Of a stretch of 64,000 nucleotides of DNA, positions 1 through 8,671 are shown in pieces (position 1 is the first letter of the stretch; every line of letters starts with the position of its first letter). The position numbers and the translations under genes are program-made. The DNA is taken from contig NZ_LR027382.1 of the NCBI RefSeq assembly GCF_900604385.1, forward strand, positions 2,147,001-2,211,000, written 5' to 3'. Source of the DNA: Alistipes megaguti. Its GTDB lineage: Bacteria > Bacteroidota > Bacteroidia > Bacteroidales > Rikenellaceae. The notes below the pieces were generated by a model. It searched no databases, was not told the origin of the DNA, and saw only the letters and a program-made list of their open reading frames with translations.

Positions 1-543
1 CTCCAACACCATCAGCAGGTCGGAGGTCGAGCAGGCTGCCGCTCCGGTGGCATACAGCACGAGGTCGCTCACGGACTTGTAGAGCTGTTCCCCCTCACGG
101 GCAATCGCCCTCAGCCCCCTCGCATTGATGGAGATAATCAGGGTATCTGCGGATTCGATGCGTCCCCGTTTCAATATCTTCGCATTGAAATCCTCCAACA
201 ATGATTTATAGTCGCCGATACGGTCGCTGACCGATGTGTAGGTATTCTTGACGTTCAGCACCGTGCGCAACGACTGGTACATGACGTCGATGACATCGAA
301 CGCACGGGTGTACCGGTCAAGGTCGATATTCAGCTCTTTATAGCCCCCGACTTCCTTACAGCTGTATTCGTGCAACAGTTTGTTGCTGTACTCCAAGGTA
401 CTGCGGGCCAACAACAGGCTGCGCTGCTTCTTGTGGTCGTTGATGTAGGCTTCGACGGAGACTATATCGAAAGTCCACTGCGCCTTGGCGATACCGGGCA
501 GCAGGAAGAGCAGCAATGCGGCTATCCGTAAAATGCGTTTCAT
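1..543 (-). CDS. secreted conjugative-transposon transfer protein, 3' part cut by the window
   Basis: An open frame of at least 181 codons reads from the ATG at 543 down to base 1 without a stop. It opens with a signal peptide (MKRILRIAALLLFLLPG, then AKAQ as the likely cleavage site). The mature part is helical and polar, with a region rich in Lys, Arg and Leu that could form a coiled coil. Its ATG overlaps the TGA of the upstream 848-residue gene (ATGA), so translation is probably coupled. The place behind traG and a secreted partner suggests a periplasmic part of the mating channel, in the position where CTnDOT-type elements have TraI/DUF4141-like proteins. The exact family is not certain. 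Confidence 0.7.
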   Translation of the reverse strand, partial: MKRILRIAALLLFLLPGIAKAQWTFDIVSVEAYINDHKKQRSLLLARSTLEYSNKLLHEYSCKEVGGYKELNIDLDRYTRAFDVIDVMYQSLRTVLNVKNTYTSVSDRIGDYKSLLEDFNAKILKRGRIESADTLIISINARGLRAIAREGEQLYKSVSDLVLYATGAAACSTSDLLMVLE

Positions 544-3086
544 GGCCGCACCTCCTTTCCGCCGTTTCTGCCGCCATCGTTCCGAAACGTCCGTGCGCTC
601 TCCACCCAGCGGTCATGGCATTCCTCCACGAGCGTCAGCCTGCGGCCTTCGTCCGTGTCCAGTCCGGGCAACACATCCTTCATCACGTCAAGGATGCTCC
701 GCTTGTAGTGCATCATCTTTTCCAGCGATACCAAGTCGGCGTATATCCTTGTGATTCTGCTGTCCACCTCCCTCGCGATTTCGAGGCGGTCGCTCGACCA
801 CAGCAGATGGTACACGTCGCCGGACGGAGTTTCCTCCAGCGGTGTGCTGCGGGCGTATTCCGTCGTGATTTTGCAGGACGGGTGTTCACGGGCGATTTCG
901 GCGATGCGGTCGTTCACTAATTTGGTTTTCTCCGCATCCGAAAGCCCCGGATCGAGTGTCAGCACATCGGCGACGTGCGTGTCCGTATAGACCGAGGTCA
1001 GTTCCCATTGGATTTGGATGATGGCACGGTGAATCTTGATGCCGAGAAAATATTTCGGCTTGCGGGCAATCGAGACCGTAGCCTTGAATGTGATGATGCC
1101 GTTGATGTTCGGCATTGTCGCCTTGCGCACATACGAATAGCCGTTCCACGATCCGCCGTCCTGCCATGTCAGGCCGTAGGCAGCCTTGCAGTCTTGCATG
1201 ATAGCTGGAATGCGGTAATAGTCATCCGTCGCTACGCTGTTGTCGTCTGCGGCTTCCGACTTCGCCTGAGCATAGTCGGACTGTTTCTTCTTCCACTCCG
1301 CGAGTTCGCCTTTCAGACGGTCTATCCGTGTCTTGTTTGCATTATACTGCTGTCGGTAAGCCGCCGCATCCTCAATGCTCGCCGTACTGATTTTCTTCAG
1401 CAGGACAGCGTTCTCGTTTTCCAATGTCCCGATTTGCGCTTCAAGATTGGCCGCTTGGCTGTTTGCCTCGTTCAACAGCGCATCCAGTTCCGAAAGGTCG
1501 AGGTTGTTTTCCGTCACCGAGGTCTGCATGGCGCACTCCTTGGTGTGGGCATTCAACGAGCTGCCGCATTTACGGCACTTGTATTGTGTCGAGCCCTGTC
1601 CGAGCGTAACCCCGTCGGAACAGGTCACGCTGATGGTCACGCTCTCGCATCCCTTCAATTTGGCGGCGTCCGTTGCTTGGTAATAGTTCCGCGTACCGGA
1701 AGATATATAATAGGTGTAGCCGTCCTCGTTTTCGTTGAACTCCGCAAGTCGGACATTCAGTTGCGCCCGAAACGTATTCAAGTCCATCGAGTAGGAATCG
1801 AAGACTTCCTCATAGACAACTTCTTCCTTATTCCAGCTTTTGCTCACATGGATTTCGTATGCGTATGCCTTTTTGGTCTGCTTGTTTTTCTTGCTGATGA
1901 TATAGGCACTCATCCAATAGTTGATGCTGTAGCTGAACCCGTCGTTCTGGTTGTTCAACTGCTGCACGCGGTTTCTTGACCAACCGGCATATCCTTCCGA
2001 GTTGGCAAGTACCTGTTCCCGTTGCGAGGCGTTGGGATAGAAATTCGGGTCGCTCGTGTTGAACCGCACCCATGCGCCCCCGTTCAGGATGCTGTTGTCG
2101 TCCGTCGGAGGATAGTAGTCGCACAGCGATACGCTCCCTTGGTCACGCCGGGCAATGTACCACCGCTGCGTGTAATAGTTCCCCATCGCTTCGTCCAGGT
2201 AGTCGGTCATCCATGCCGTGAGGTTGTAGTTGCTGAAGTTGAACAGACCGGCCACGTTGTCCGGACCACCCACCATGTCAATCAGCAAGCCGCCGATGTC
2301 ATGTTCCGCCTGCTCGAATAGACTCCCGTAGTGTTCATACAGGTTGCCGATTTCTTCAACCTTTCCGCCCATCAGGTCATGGAACGAGCTGCTTTGCAAC
2401 AGGGCGTCACCGAGATTGGCAATGCCTGCCGTTGCAAGGCCGACACCCGTGTTATAAAGGTTGTCGAGGTCGCTTTTCAGGTTCTCGTGCGTGAAGTTGC
2501 CCGGTATGTGGGCGAAGTTGTCCATCATCCGCTGCCAGTCGATGTTTCCCGTTTCGGAGAGCTTTAGCAAGGGGGCAATCTCCGGATTGATTTCGAGAAA
2601 GGCGATGTCCGAAAAGGTCAGCGTGCTGTTGGTCACCACGCTCTCGAACTGCATACACAGACTTTTGGTATCGTCGCAGACTTTCATCAGGTAACTGCCC
2701 CAATAGATAGCCGTTTGCGGCGAATGGAGCATCTGCTTCGCCACCACCCATATCTTGGGCATGATTTTCTCCGCCACCATCCGGTAGATGCGCCGGTAGT
2801 AGTAGTTCTCCGTGCGGCTGTTCCAGATGCCGAGGTCGCTCAGGGCTTTATGCTCCAAGAACTTGGCCGCGAATATCCCGGCGGTAGCGACCTCCGCTGC
2901 CGTGTAGTGCTTGAGGATGTCATCGACCTGCTCCCGGTAGTACCCTTCGGCGACCGCTTCCGTACCGAAGGCGGCCACCATCGCCGCAACGGTACGGGTG
3001 TCGTAGTTCACGCTGTAATACTGGGCGTGAACCGTCTGGCAGAGTGCGACCGAGGCGATGGTCAGGATAAGGAGTAGTCGTTTCAT
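540..3086 (-). CDS. large secreted conjugative-transposon protein with zinc-ribbon-like and coiled-coil segments (848 aa)
   Basis: This is a conserved type of protein in the tra operons of one group of Bacteroides conjugative transposons; its molecular role is unknown. A signal peptide occupies about residues 1-22 and ends QTVHAQ. A long helical region follows. Near residues 500-520 there is a CRKCG...C cluster that could be a degenerate zinc ribbon. Residues about 525-610 form a clear coiled coil (LEAQIGTLENENAVLLKKI and following). Strand-rich sequence fills much of the rest. It starts 11 nt after the traG stop and its own stop overlaps the next gene by 4 nt, so it belongs to the transfer operon. 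A periplasmic or outer-membrane channel role is inferred from the signal peptide and operon position. Confidence 0.75.
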   Translation of the reverse strand: MKRLLLILTIASVALCQTVHAQYYSVNYDTRTVAAMVAAFGTEAVAEGYYREQVDDILKHYTAAEVATAGIFAAKFLEHKALSDLGIWNSRTENYYYRRIYRMVAEKIMPKIWVVAKQMLHSPQTAIYWGSYLMKVCDDTKSLCMQFESVVTNSTLTFSDIAFLEINPEIAPLLKLSETGNIDWQRMMDNFAHIPGNFTHENLKSDLDNLYNTGVGLATAGIANLGDALLQSSSFHDLMGGKVEEIGNLYEHYGSLFEQAEHDIGGLLIDMVGGPDNVAGLFNFSNYNLTAWMTDYLDEAMGNYYTQRWYIARRDQGSVSLCDYYPPTDDNSILNGGAWVRFNTSDPNFYPNASQREQVLANSEGYAGWSRNRVQQLNNQNDGFSYSINYWMSAYIISKKNKQTKKAYAYEIHVSKSWNKEEVVYEEVFDSYSMDLNTFRAQLNVRLAEFNENEDGYTYYISSGTRNYYQATDAAKLKGCESVTISVTCSDGVTLGQGSTQYKCRKCGSSLNAHTKECAMQTSVTENNLDLSELDALLNEANSQAANLEAQIGTLENENAVLLKKISTASIEDAAAYRQQYNANKTRIDRLKGELAEWKKKQSDYAQAKSEAADDNSVATDDYYRIPAIMQDCKAAYGLTWQDGGSWNGYSYVRKATMPNINGIITFKATVSIARKPKYFLGIKIHRAIIQIQWELTSVYTDTHVADVLTLDPGLSDAEKTKLVNDRIAEIAREHPSCKITTEYARSTPLEETPSGDVYHLLWSSDRLEIAREVDSRITRIYADLVSLEKMMHYKRSILDVMKDVLPGLDTDEGRRLTLVEECHDRWVESARTFRNDGGRNGGKEVRP

Positions 3087-3097
3087 GGCTGCAATGC

Positions 3098-5806
3098 TTA
3101 TTTGGATTCATACACGGGACGGAGGTTGAGCACACGCCCCGTCTCGTTTACTTTTTGTGCAAAAGGCAGGGACTTCCCGATACCGCTGGCATCCCAGTCC
3201 CGGCAATATGCCTCGATAGCTTCCTGGTGGCTGCACCGAAGTTCCTTCTTGTAAAGCTTCAGTGCCTCCTTTTCCGCCCGTTCGGTCGTGTAGGTCATGT
3301 AGCACTCGTGCGGCTCTTCCACGCCATACACGCCGCTGGTCGTCCCCCGGCGGATGAACACTTCGCGGAAGAAGCTGCGCCCATCCTTGTTCTCCAAGCG
3401 GTTGATGGTAAATATCTTCTTGCAATCCACCTCGGTCAGACCAAGAATCTTTCGGATTTCGTCAAAGCGTTCCTTGAACTTGCTTTGATCCAGCAGCATC
3501 ACCACGTCCGAGTTGTTGATGATGGCCTCCTTCACGATTTCGCTGCCGATGATGTCCTGTATCTCCTGCGTCACCACGCCAACAGAAGCCCAAAATTTAC
3601 GGGCGGTCTTGTACATGAACTTGATGTATTCCGCCATGAGCGGGCTGGCAATGGCCTTCCACGCTTCCTCGATGACAAGGACTTTACGGTTCTTCTTGAT
3701 GCGCATTTTCTGCAGGAACACGTCCATGATAATCAGTGTGACAATGGGAAACAGTTTCTTATTTTCCTTGATTGCATCCACTTCAAAGACAATGAATGTC
3801 TCGTCAAACAGTGCCGAATCCACTGTCTCGTTGAGAATTTTCTCATACGCACCGCCCTTGTAGAACGGCTGCAGCATGGTCGAATAGGTCGAGTAGCTGA
3901 TTGTCGTGATGTCGTTTTCGGTGCAGATCTGCTCCAGACGGTCGAATGAGTAGTCAAAGAATGAGTTGAAACTCAGCTCCGTCACTTTGAGGGCCGCCCG
4001 CCGTGCCTCAAGCACCTCTATCTGTTTGCGCACCATCTCATCCACCTCTCTGGGTGGTTTGTTTGGGTTCTTTCGGCTGGCCGCCGCAAACAGGTTTTTC
4101 AGCAGTACCTCCCGTTGCTCGTCGGTGTATCTTGTAAATCCGTTGAAATAGGCATCATAGTAGTCTATGATTATCTGCTCGACAATGCGGAACTCAATTT
4201 CGGGGATTTGGCTGTCCGACCCTTTCCAAATCATCAGGATAAGGTTCTTGAGGAAGTCTATCTTCTCGATGTTGTATTCCTCCCGGTTGATGCGAAACGG
4301 ATTCATCGTGATAGGCCGTTCTTCGGTATAGCTGATATACTTGCCGCCCAGATACTCGCACAGTCCCTCGTATGAGTTTCCCGTATCGACCATGACCACA
4401 TCCGTTCCCTGCTCATGGAGCTGGCGCACGACCGAGTTGATATGAAAGCTCTTGCCACTCCCAGAAGGCCCCAGACAAAAGAAATTCGAGTTGTCCGTCA
4501 GCTTGTTCTTTCCCTCTTTTCCCGTGATGTCAATAGCCACCGGCACACCCTGACGGTCGGTGTAGTAAATCTTCAGCGGTGTTTCCTCGCTGTGCAGCAC
4601 GCGCTCCTTGTACATCAGGCACATCGCCGCATCGGAAAGGGTCAGGAAACGGTCGTATTCCTCATTGAGCGTGTAGCAGTTGCCCGGAAACGAACCGACG
4701 AACAGTTCCAGTTGGTTGTACGCCCGCTTGCTGATATGGATGCCCATGCGCCCGAATGCGTTTTCCAAGTGGTTCGTACACTTTTGCAGGTCTGCACCGG
4801 CAGATACGGCTACCACCATGTTGAAGTGCGTATATACCAGTTGCTTGCTTTCACGGGCAATGACCTCCTGCACACGCTTGATGTCCTCGACCGCCATCTG
4901 GTTGTTCGGGTTCGGAATACTCGCGTGGCGGTTCTTCTTTTTGTCGAGCATCGCCAGTTCCCGTTTTTGGTTGGGTAGGAAGATGACTTGGTTATAGACC
5001 ACCGTCTCGGCGTCCGGTATGTTGTCCACCACCGAAGCCAGATCGACCGGCATTTCCGTGTTGTTCACCTCGATGTTCGTGTACGGACGTATCATCGAGG
5101 GCAGTGCGGCACAGTCCACGTCCACAAGGCTGTACACCTTGCAGCGTTTGTCGCCCATCGACACCGTTTCATCGTCCGCCTTGAAGTTCGTCATCGACAC
5201 GGTGCGGTCTTTGAAGTTCATGGCGAAGTAGCGGTCGACATACTCGCTCGCCTCGGCTTTGTTCAGGAACCTGGCCTGTACGCCGCTGTCATGCAGTTGG
5301 TCATGCACCTTGCGGATTTTCACGAGGAAATCGCGCCACTTCTTGTTGTCGAACGAGAACAGGCGGCTCTTTTTCGCCTCCTGCGTGATGGTCAGGTAGC
5401 AAAGGCTGTCCGTGTAGGGACGCCCTTTGAAGTAGCGGAAATACGACGCCGACAGGAACTCCTGCCCGTCAGCCGGTTCGCTTGCAAACTGTTTCCTGAC
5501 GAAGATATCCTGCTTGTGGATGGCGTACCCTTCGCCTAAGGTCTGCGCAAGGGCGGTGAACAGGTGCGTGAAGTCGTAGTAGCTATCTATGTCCGCCGAA
5601 TATTTCTGTACCGGATTCTCTATCTTAAGTACGGCGGAATATTCGCCGGTCTTGGTGTACAGCACACCCACACCGTCCGTTTCCTCCGCTGAGAAATAGA
5701 TGTCCTGAAAGATTCGCTTGCGCTTGCCGCCCGTACCGAACGCATAGACCGACAAGGCCATACCCGCGCACAAAGCGACAAAACATAAAATGATGTATAG
5801 GGTCAT
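3098..5806 (-). CDS. traG: TraG-family conjugation ATPase (VirB4-like)
   Basis: This is the motor ATPase of the mating-pair (type IV secretion) apparatus of Bacteroides conjugative transposons. A hydrophobic segment at residues 1-25 probably anchors it at the inner membrane. Walker A is GPSGSGKS at residues 446-453 and Walker B is VLVIEEAW at about 709-716, as expected for VirB4/TraG ATPases. At 902 residues it is slightly longer than many family members. The gene lies between traF and a large secreted transfer protein in the same operon. It should not be confused with the plasmid-F TraG or the VirD4-type coupling protein. A 35-nt hairpin sits 24 nt upstream of the start. Confidence 0.93.
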   Translation of the reverse strand: MTLYIILCFVALCAGMALSVYAFGTGGKRKRIFQDIYFSAEETDGVGVLYTKTGEYSAVLKIENPVQKYSADIDSYYDFTHLFTALAQTLGEGYAIHKQDIFVRKQFASEPADGQEFLSASYFRYFKGRPYTDSLCYLTITQEAKKSRLFSFDNKKWRDFLVKIRKVHDQLHDSGVQARFLNKAEASEYVDRYFAMNFKDRTVSMTNFKADDETVSMGDKRCKVYSLVDVDCAALPSMIRPYTNIEVNNTEMPVDLASVVDNIPDAETVVYNQVIFLPNQKRELAMLDKKKNRHASIPNPNNQMAVEDIKRVQEVIARESKQLVYTHFNMVVAVSAGADLQKCTNHLENAFGRMGIHISKRAYNQLELFVGSFPGNCYTLNEEYDRFLTLSDAAMCLMYKERVLHSEETPLKIYYTDRQGVPVAIDITGKEGKNKLTDNSNFFCLGPSGSGKSFHINSVVRQLHEQGTDVVMVDTGNSYEGLCEYLGGKYISYTEERPITMNPFRINREEYNIEKIDFLKNLILMIWKGSDSQIPEIEFRIVEQIIIDYYDAYFNGFTRYTDEQREVLLKNLFAAASRKNPNKPPREVDEMVRKQIEVLEARRAALKVTELSFNSFFDYSFDRLEQICTENDITTISYSTYSTMLQPFYKGGAYEKILNETVDSALFDETFIVFEVDAIKENKKLFPIVTLIIMDVFLQKMRIKKNRKVLVIEEAWKAIASPLMAEYIKFMYKTARKFWASVGVVTQEIQDIIGSEIVKEAIINNSDVVMLLDQSKFKERFDEIRKILGLTEVDCKKIFTINRLENKDGRSFFREVFIRRGTTSGVYGVEEPHECYMTYTTERAEKEALKLYKKELRCSHQEAIEAYCRDWDASGIGKSLPFAQKVNETGRVLNLRPVYESK

Positions 5807-5830
5807 TTCGATATACGTGTAATTAAATAG

Positions 5831-5865
5831 GGGCAGGTTCGCCTTGCTTCAAGACAAACCCGCCC
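5831..5865 (-). promoter_or_regulatory. hairpin between traF and traG
   Basis: On the transcribed strand an 11-bp arm (GGGCGGGTTTG) pairs with CGAACCTGCCC using two G-U pairs, with a smaller CTTG/CAAG stem inside. It lies in the 111-nt gap between the traF stop and the traG start, the largest gap in this part of the operon. There is no U-tract. It could stabilise the mRNA, attenuate transcription or limit traG translation. Confidence 0.5.
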
Positions 5866-5917
5866 GCGTTCAACAATCAATAAAGCCATGCACATTGCCG
5901 TGATGGTTTTTCTTTCG

Positions 5918-6214
5918 TCAGATCTTGCGCGAGTGGGCATACACATACACACCCGGAGCGACCTTCTTGCTATGCAGTCCTTTCCGCTGTTTGAGAAGGA
6001 TGAGCACGATACCGACCGATACGACGGTAGCCAGCACGACAAGCCCGGCAATGAAACCGAGCAGGCAGTAGGCGGCGACAAAGCCGACAATGGCTCCGCA
6101 CGTCGTCACCGCCGCCCAATATATGTACCGGCCTTGGATGCCCAAAAACTCAAGAGGCCGTTGCAGTCCCTTGAACAGCGGATAGTCCGGATAGCGTTCG
6201 TCCTTGCTTTTCAT
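5918..6214 (-). CDS. traF: TraF-like conjugation membrane protein (DUF4133)
   Basis: A small inner-membrane protein of 98 residues. A short cytoplasmic start (MKSKDERYPDYPLFKGLQRP) leads into two closely spaced hydrophobic segments at about residues 30-80 and a basic C-terminus. The length, the PLFKGLQRPLEFLGIQGRY block and the place between TraE and TraG fit the DUF4133/TraF family of Bacteroides conjugative transposons, which resembles VirB3. It starts 15 nt after the traE stop. In type IV systems VirB3 works with the VirB4 ATPase, and here the next gene is the TraG ATPase. Confidence 0.88.
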   Translation of the reverse strand: MKSKDERYPDYPLFKGLQRPLEFLGIQGRYIYWAAVTTCGAIVGFVAAYCLLGFIAGLVVLATVVSVGIVLILLKQRKGLHSKKVAPGVYVYAHSRKI

Positions 6215-6229
6215 ACTTATCCTTGATGT

Positions 6230-6607
6230 TTAAGCGGCAATACCGAAGAACAGAGGCAACGCCTTGGCCGCCGCAATGAGGAAGATACATGCTCCCACGA
6301 CCATCATAATCTTCTTCTTGACGTCCTGCTCCTCGTTGTTCATGGCGATATATACCGAGATTGCACCCACGATGGCCACAACGCCGGCAATGGCGTAGCA
6401 CAATTTCACCATAATAGGCACATACTTGGCAATCTCATCGGCGACAGTGGATAATGCGCTCGTACCGGCGGAATAGTCGCCTGCGGAGTTCTGCGCTTTC
6501 GCCACCATGCCGGACAGCAGCATGAAGGAGAACATCATTACTTTGGTAGGGATTCCGTTGACGAATCCGAATGCCTTGCGGCACAGCTGTTTGGTTTTCT
6601 GAAACAT
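6230..6607 (-). CDS. traE: TraE-like pilin-type membrane protein (DUF4134), copy 1
   Basis: A 125-residue protein of the DUF4134/TraE family. It has a hydrophobic signal-like segment ending in VAKAQ near residue 39, a short periplasmic part, and two transmembrane helices at about 68-90 and 100-120 separated by a charged loop (NNEEQDVKKK). The layout resembles VirB2-type pilins or core channel proteins. A second paralogue lies immediately upstream and traF is 15 nt downstream. Assignment rests on the length, topology and conserved gene order. Confidence 0.88.
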   Translation of the reverse strand: MFQKTKQLCRKAFGFVNGIPTKVMMFSFMLLSGMVAKAQNSAGDYSAGTSALSTVADEIAKYVPIMVKLCYAIAGVVAIVGAISVYIAMNNEEQDVKKKIMMVVGACIFLIAAAKALPLFFGIAA

Positions 6608-6661
6608 ACGTTTACTTTTTTAGTGAATATTTTATTTGTCTGCGACCTGATACAAGTAAGG

Positions 6662-6988
6662 TTATATGCGGTAGCCGAAGAAAGCCGGGAAAACATAGAA
6701 TGCCCCGATCAGGAACAGGCACGCGCCGACAAGCGTCATTATCGACTTGGTGATGCCGTCCTCGCCCGTGTTCATCTTGATGTATATCTGACAAACGGAC
6801 ACGATGACGTAAACCCCGGCTATGGTGCAACAGATATACTGGACATAGAGCATCATCGTCACCACGAAGTCGTGCATCGTGGCCAACGCGTCCGCTCCCC
6901 AGCTATAGTTCACGCTGCCGCTTTTGGCAAAAGCCGTGTAGGGGAACGGGAGGCACAGCGCACATAGAATCTTTTTAGCTTTCGACAT
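6662..6988 (-). CDS. TraE-like membrane protein (DUF4134), copy 2
   Basis: A 108-residue paralogue of the neighbouring TraE. It has a signal-like N-terminus (CLPFPYTAFAKSG), two hydrophobic helices and the same charged loop between them (KMNTGEDGITKS aligned with MNNEEQDVKKKI). Its start lies 1 nt after the stop of the upstream gene and 54 nt separate it from the second copy. Two tandem DUF4134 genes suggest either two different pilin or channel subunits or a retained duplication. Confidence 0.8.
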   Translation of the reverse strand: MSKAKKILCALCLPFPYTAFAKSGSVNYSWGADALATMHDFVVTMMLYVQYICCTIAGVYVIVSVCQIYIKMNTGEDGITKSIMTLVGACLFLIGAFYVFPAFFGYRI

Positions 6989-6989
6989 C

Positions 6990-7436
6990 TCACAACCGGT
7001 CTTGAATTGGGTTCCACTTTATTTCCGGTCGGTTGTCTAACCGTCCCTTGGAAATCATAGCCTTGTACATCTCCTCCGACGTGCGTGCGTCCGACAGGTA
7101 AGGCGTGGTCTCTTCCATCTGTTCCTCCGCCTCGGCCTTCAGCCGTTCCAGTTTCTCCTGCGCCGTTCCCGGTTTGTCCTTGATGTCCTCCTCAGGGGAT
7201 GTTTCGGAAGAGGTAGCCGTACTTTCCGTCTCGTAGTTCTCGCTACCGATACTGAAGCCGCTCTCGCTTTCCGTGACAGCCACACTCTCTTCCTCTTCCG
7301 GTGCGCCGAGGTCGAAAACTTCCTCGTCCGGTTTGTCCGTCCCCTTTTTCCCGTAGAGGTCATGCGCTATGATGACGGCGTAGTAAATGATGTAGGCAAC
7401 CGTCAGGACAATGGCAAAAATGAAATATGAGTTCAT
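6990..7436 (-). CDS. single-TM conjugation protein, first gene of the tra cluster (TraD-like?)
   Basis: The ATG at 7436 gives 148 residues. Residues 4-26 form one transmembrane helix (FIFAIVLTVAYIIYYAVII). The rest is cytoplasmic and acidic: a long Glu/Ser/Thr-rich linker, a short coiled coil (QEKLERLKAEAEEQMEE) and a C-terminal block ending IKWNPIQDRL. The open frame extends upstream to 7562, but the AT-rich sequence there does not look coding. It resembles small proteins that precede traE in related elements and are sometimes labelled TraD; I am unsure of the family. It ends 1 nt before the next start, so it is part of the operon. Confidence 0.65.
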   Translation of the reverse strand: MNSYFIFAIVLTVAYIIYYAVIIAHDLYGKKGTDKPDEEVFDLGAPEEEESVAVTESESGFSIGSENYETESTATSSETSPEEDIKDKPGTAQEKLERLKAEAEEQMEETTPYLSDARTSEEMYKAMISKGRLDNRPEIKWNPIQDRL

Positions 7437-7627
7437 GTATTTAGTATGAATATTAAAAATTCGTATTAGTATGATTTTGCAAAGAAACGCACGAAATATA
7501 AAACCATAAAATAATTGAGCATTAAACATCTGTTTCGTTAATGAGATTTGTGTAAGTTTCAAAAATCGAACTATTAAATCGTACTATATTGCAGTCTCTA
7601 TGGTGGGAAATGGAGAAATCGGGGCAT

Positions 7628-7655
7628 AAAAAAAGCTCTCGTGGTGGAGAGCTTT
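7628..7655 (-). terminator. Rho-independent terminator of the primase transcript
   Basis: On the minus strand AGCTCTC, loop CACCAC, GAGAGCT is followed by a run of seven T. It lies 26 nt after the stop of the primase gene. It separates the replication genes from the transfer operon, which must therefore have its own promoter in 7437-7627. Confidence 0.85.
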
Positions 7656-7680
7656 AGGTGGCAAAAGAGAACATTGAATA

Positions 7681-8568
7681 TCAGCGTTTCTTTCCGCGCA
7701 GGTAGTCGTTCAGGTCTTTGTATTCCGCATAGTGGCAAGATTCATCGCTGACACGTCCGCCATACATCCCGGCAATGGTCTCTGTGGTTCTCTGCCCGGC
7801 AAGGTCATTGTCGAGATAACAGTGAATGTCCGAATACTCCTGTAAACGTGCCAGCGTCTTTTTCAAATTGTTTACCGAGTTCATCACGAGGTAGTCGCAT
7901 GGTATGGCAAGACAGACCGTCCGGTCGCCTGCCAGTTTCAGTGTCATATAAGAAAGAAAATCCATGAATCCCTCGAAGACACAGACGTTTTCCTGTGTCT
8001 CTTCTGTCAGATGTCTTATCAATGAGATGTCCTTGTTATTCAGGCATCCCTTGTAATAGGCGTTTCGCACCTCGTAACCGCCTGATATATTGCCGAATGC
8101 GAGAGCGAAGTAATGACGGCCTCGCAGTTCGTAATGCACCTCCTTGCAATACATACGGCTGATGTCCGCGTCGATAAGCCGGGATTGGAGGTAAGAGAAC
8201 AGGGCGTGATGACGGAGTGGAATCACGATCACGTCTTTCATTTCAGCCTCCACCGGTCGGGGTGGAGCGGTCAGCATACGGGTTCTCGGTAGTGATGCGC
8301 CATTCACAAGCCTCTCTATATACGCCAGGGCCTCGCTCACGCAGTCCGTCCGGCAAATGTATTTTGCCAGTTCCACCAGGTCGCCACCGGTCGCCTCGCC
8401 GAAATCGTACCATTCATTGATGCGGTCATTCACTTTGAACGACGGGGTACGCTCGTTCCGTAACGGTGAGAGATACCAGTATTGTCCCGATTTTATGTGC
8501 TGCGTATGGTGACCGAGACGTGCCAGAAAATCCACGATACGCACTTGTTTTGCTTCTGCTATGGTCAT
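7681..8568 (-). CDS. mobile-element DNA primase with Toprim domain
   Basis: This 295-residue protein is a DnaG-type primase of the sort carried by Bacteroides conjugative and mobilisable elements. The N-terminal region corresponds to the CHC2 zinc-binding module (SPLRNERTPSFKV at about 34-46), but the usual zinc Cys residues are missing. The Toprim domain has the catalytic Glu in VFEGFMDF (E199) and the acidic pair in LDNDLAG (D253, D255). It probably primes the transferred strand or supports excised-circle replication together with the ATPase encoded upstream. The gap to that gene is 103 bp and holds an inverted repeat, so the two may be expressed separately. Confidence 0.88.
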   Translation of the reverse strand: MTIAEAKQVRIVDFLARLGHHTQHIKSGQYWYLSPLRNERTPSFKVNDRINEWYDFGEATGGDLVELAKYICRTDCVSEALAYIERLVNGASLPRTRMLTAPPRPVEAEMKDVIVIPLRHHALFSYLQSRLIDADISRMYCKEVHYELRGRHYFALAFGNISGGYEVRNAYYKGCLNNKDISLIRHLTEETQENVCVFEGFMDFLSYMTLKLAGDRTVCLAIPCDYLVMNSVNNLKKTLARLQEYSDIHCYLDNDLAGQRTTETIAGMYGGRVSDESCHYAEYKDLNDYLRGKKR

Positions 8569-8602
8569 GTCTTTTTTCTTTCACTTGGTTTCACGAAAAT
8601 GG

Positions 8603-8649
8603 TTTAGTTTAGTTTTTTCCTATATATATAAATACTAAAGTAAACTAAA
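8603..8649. repeat. 9-bp inverted repeat around an AT-rich core upstream of the primase gene
   Basis: TTTAGTTTA at 8603-8611 and TAAACTAAA at 8641-8649 are perfect inverted copies separated by 29 bp of almost pure AT (TATATATATA). The site sits in the 103-bp gap between the ATPase and primase genes and could be a regulator-binding site or a melting region. Confidence 0.45.
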
Positions 8650-8671
8650 TCATACAGGCCCGCGCCCGGCA

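Noticed and set aside
5803..6090. Extra 95-codon frame between traF and traG
   Set aside because: It overlaps traF in another frame and its Ser/Cys/Arg-rich product has no family character; the spacer is better seen as a structured leader.
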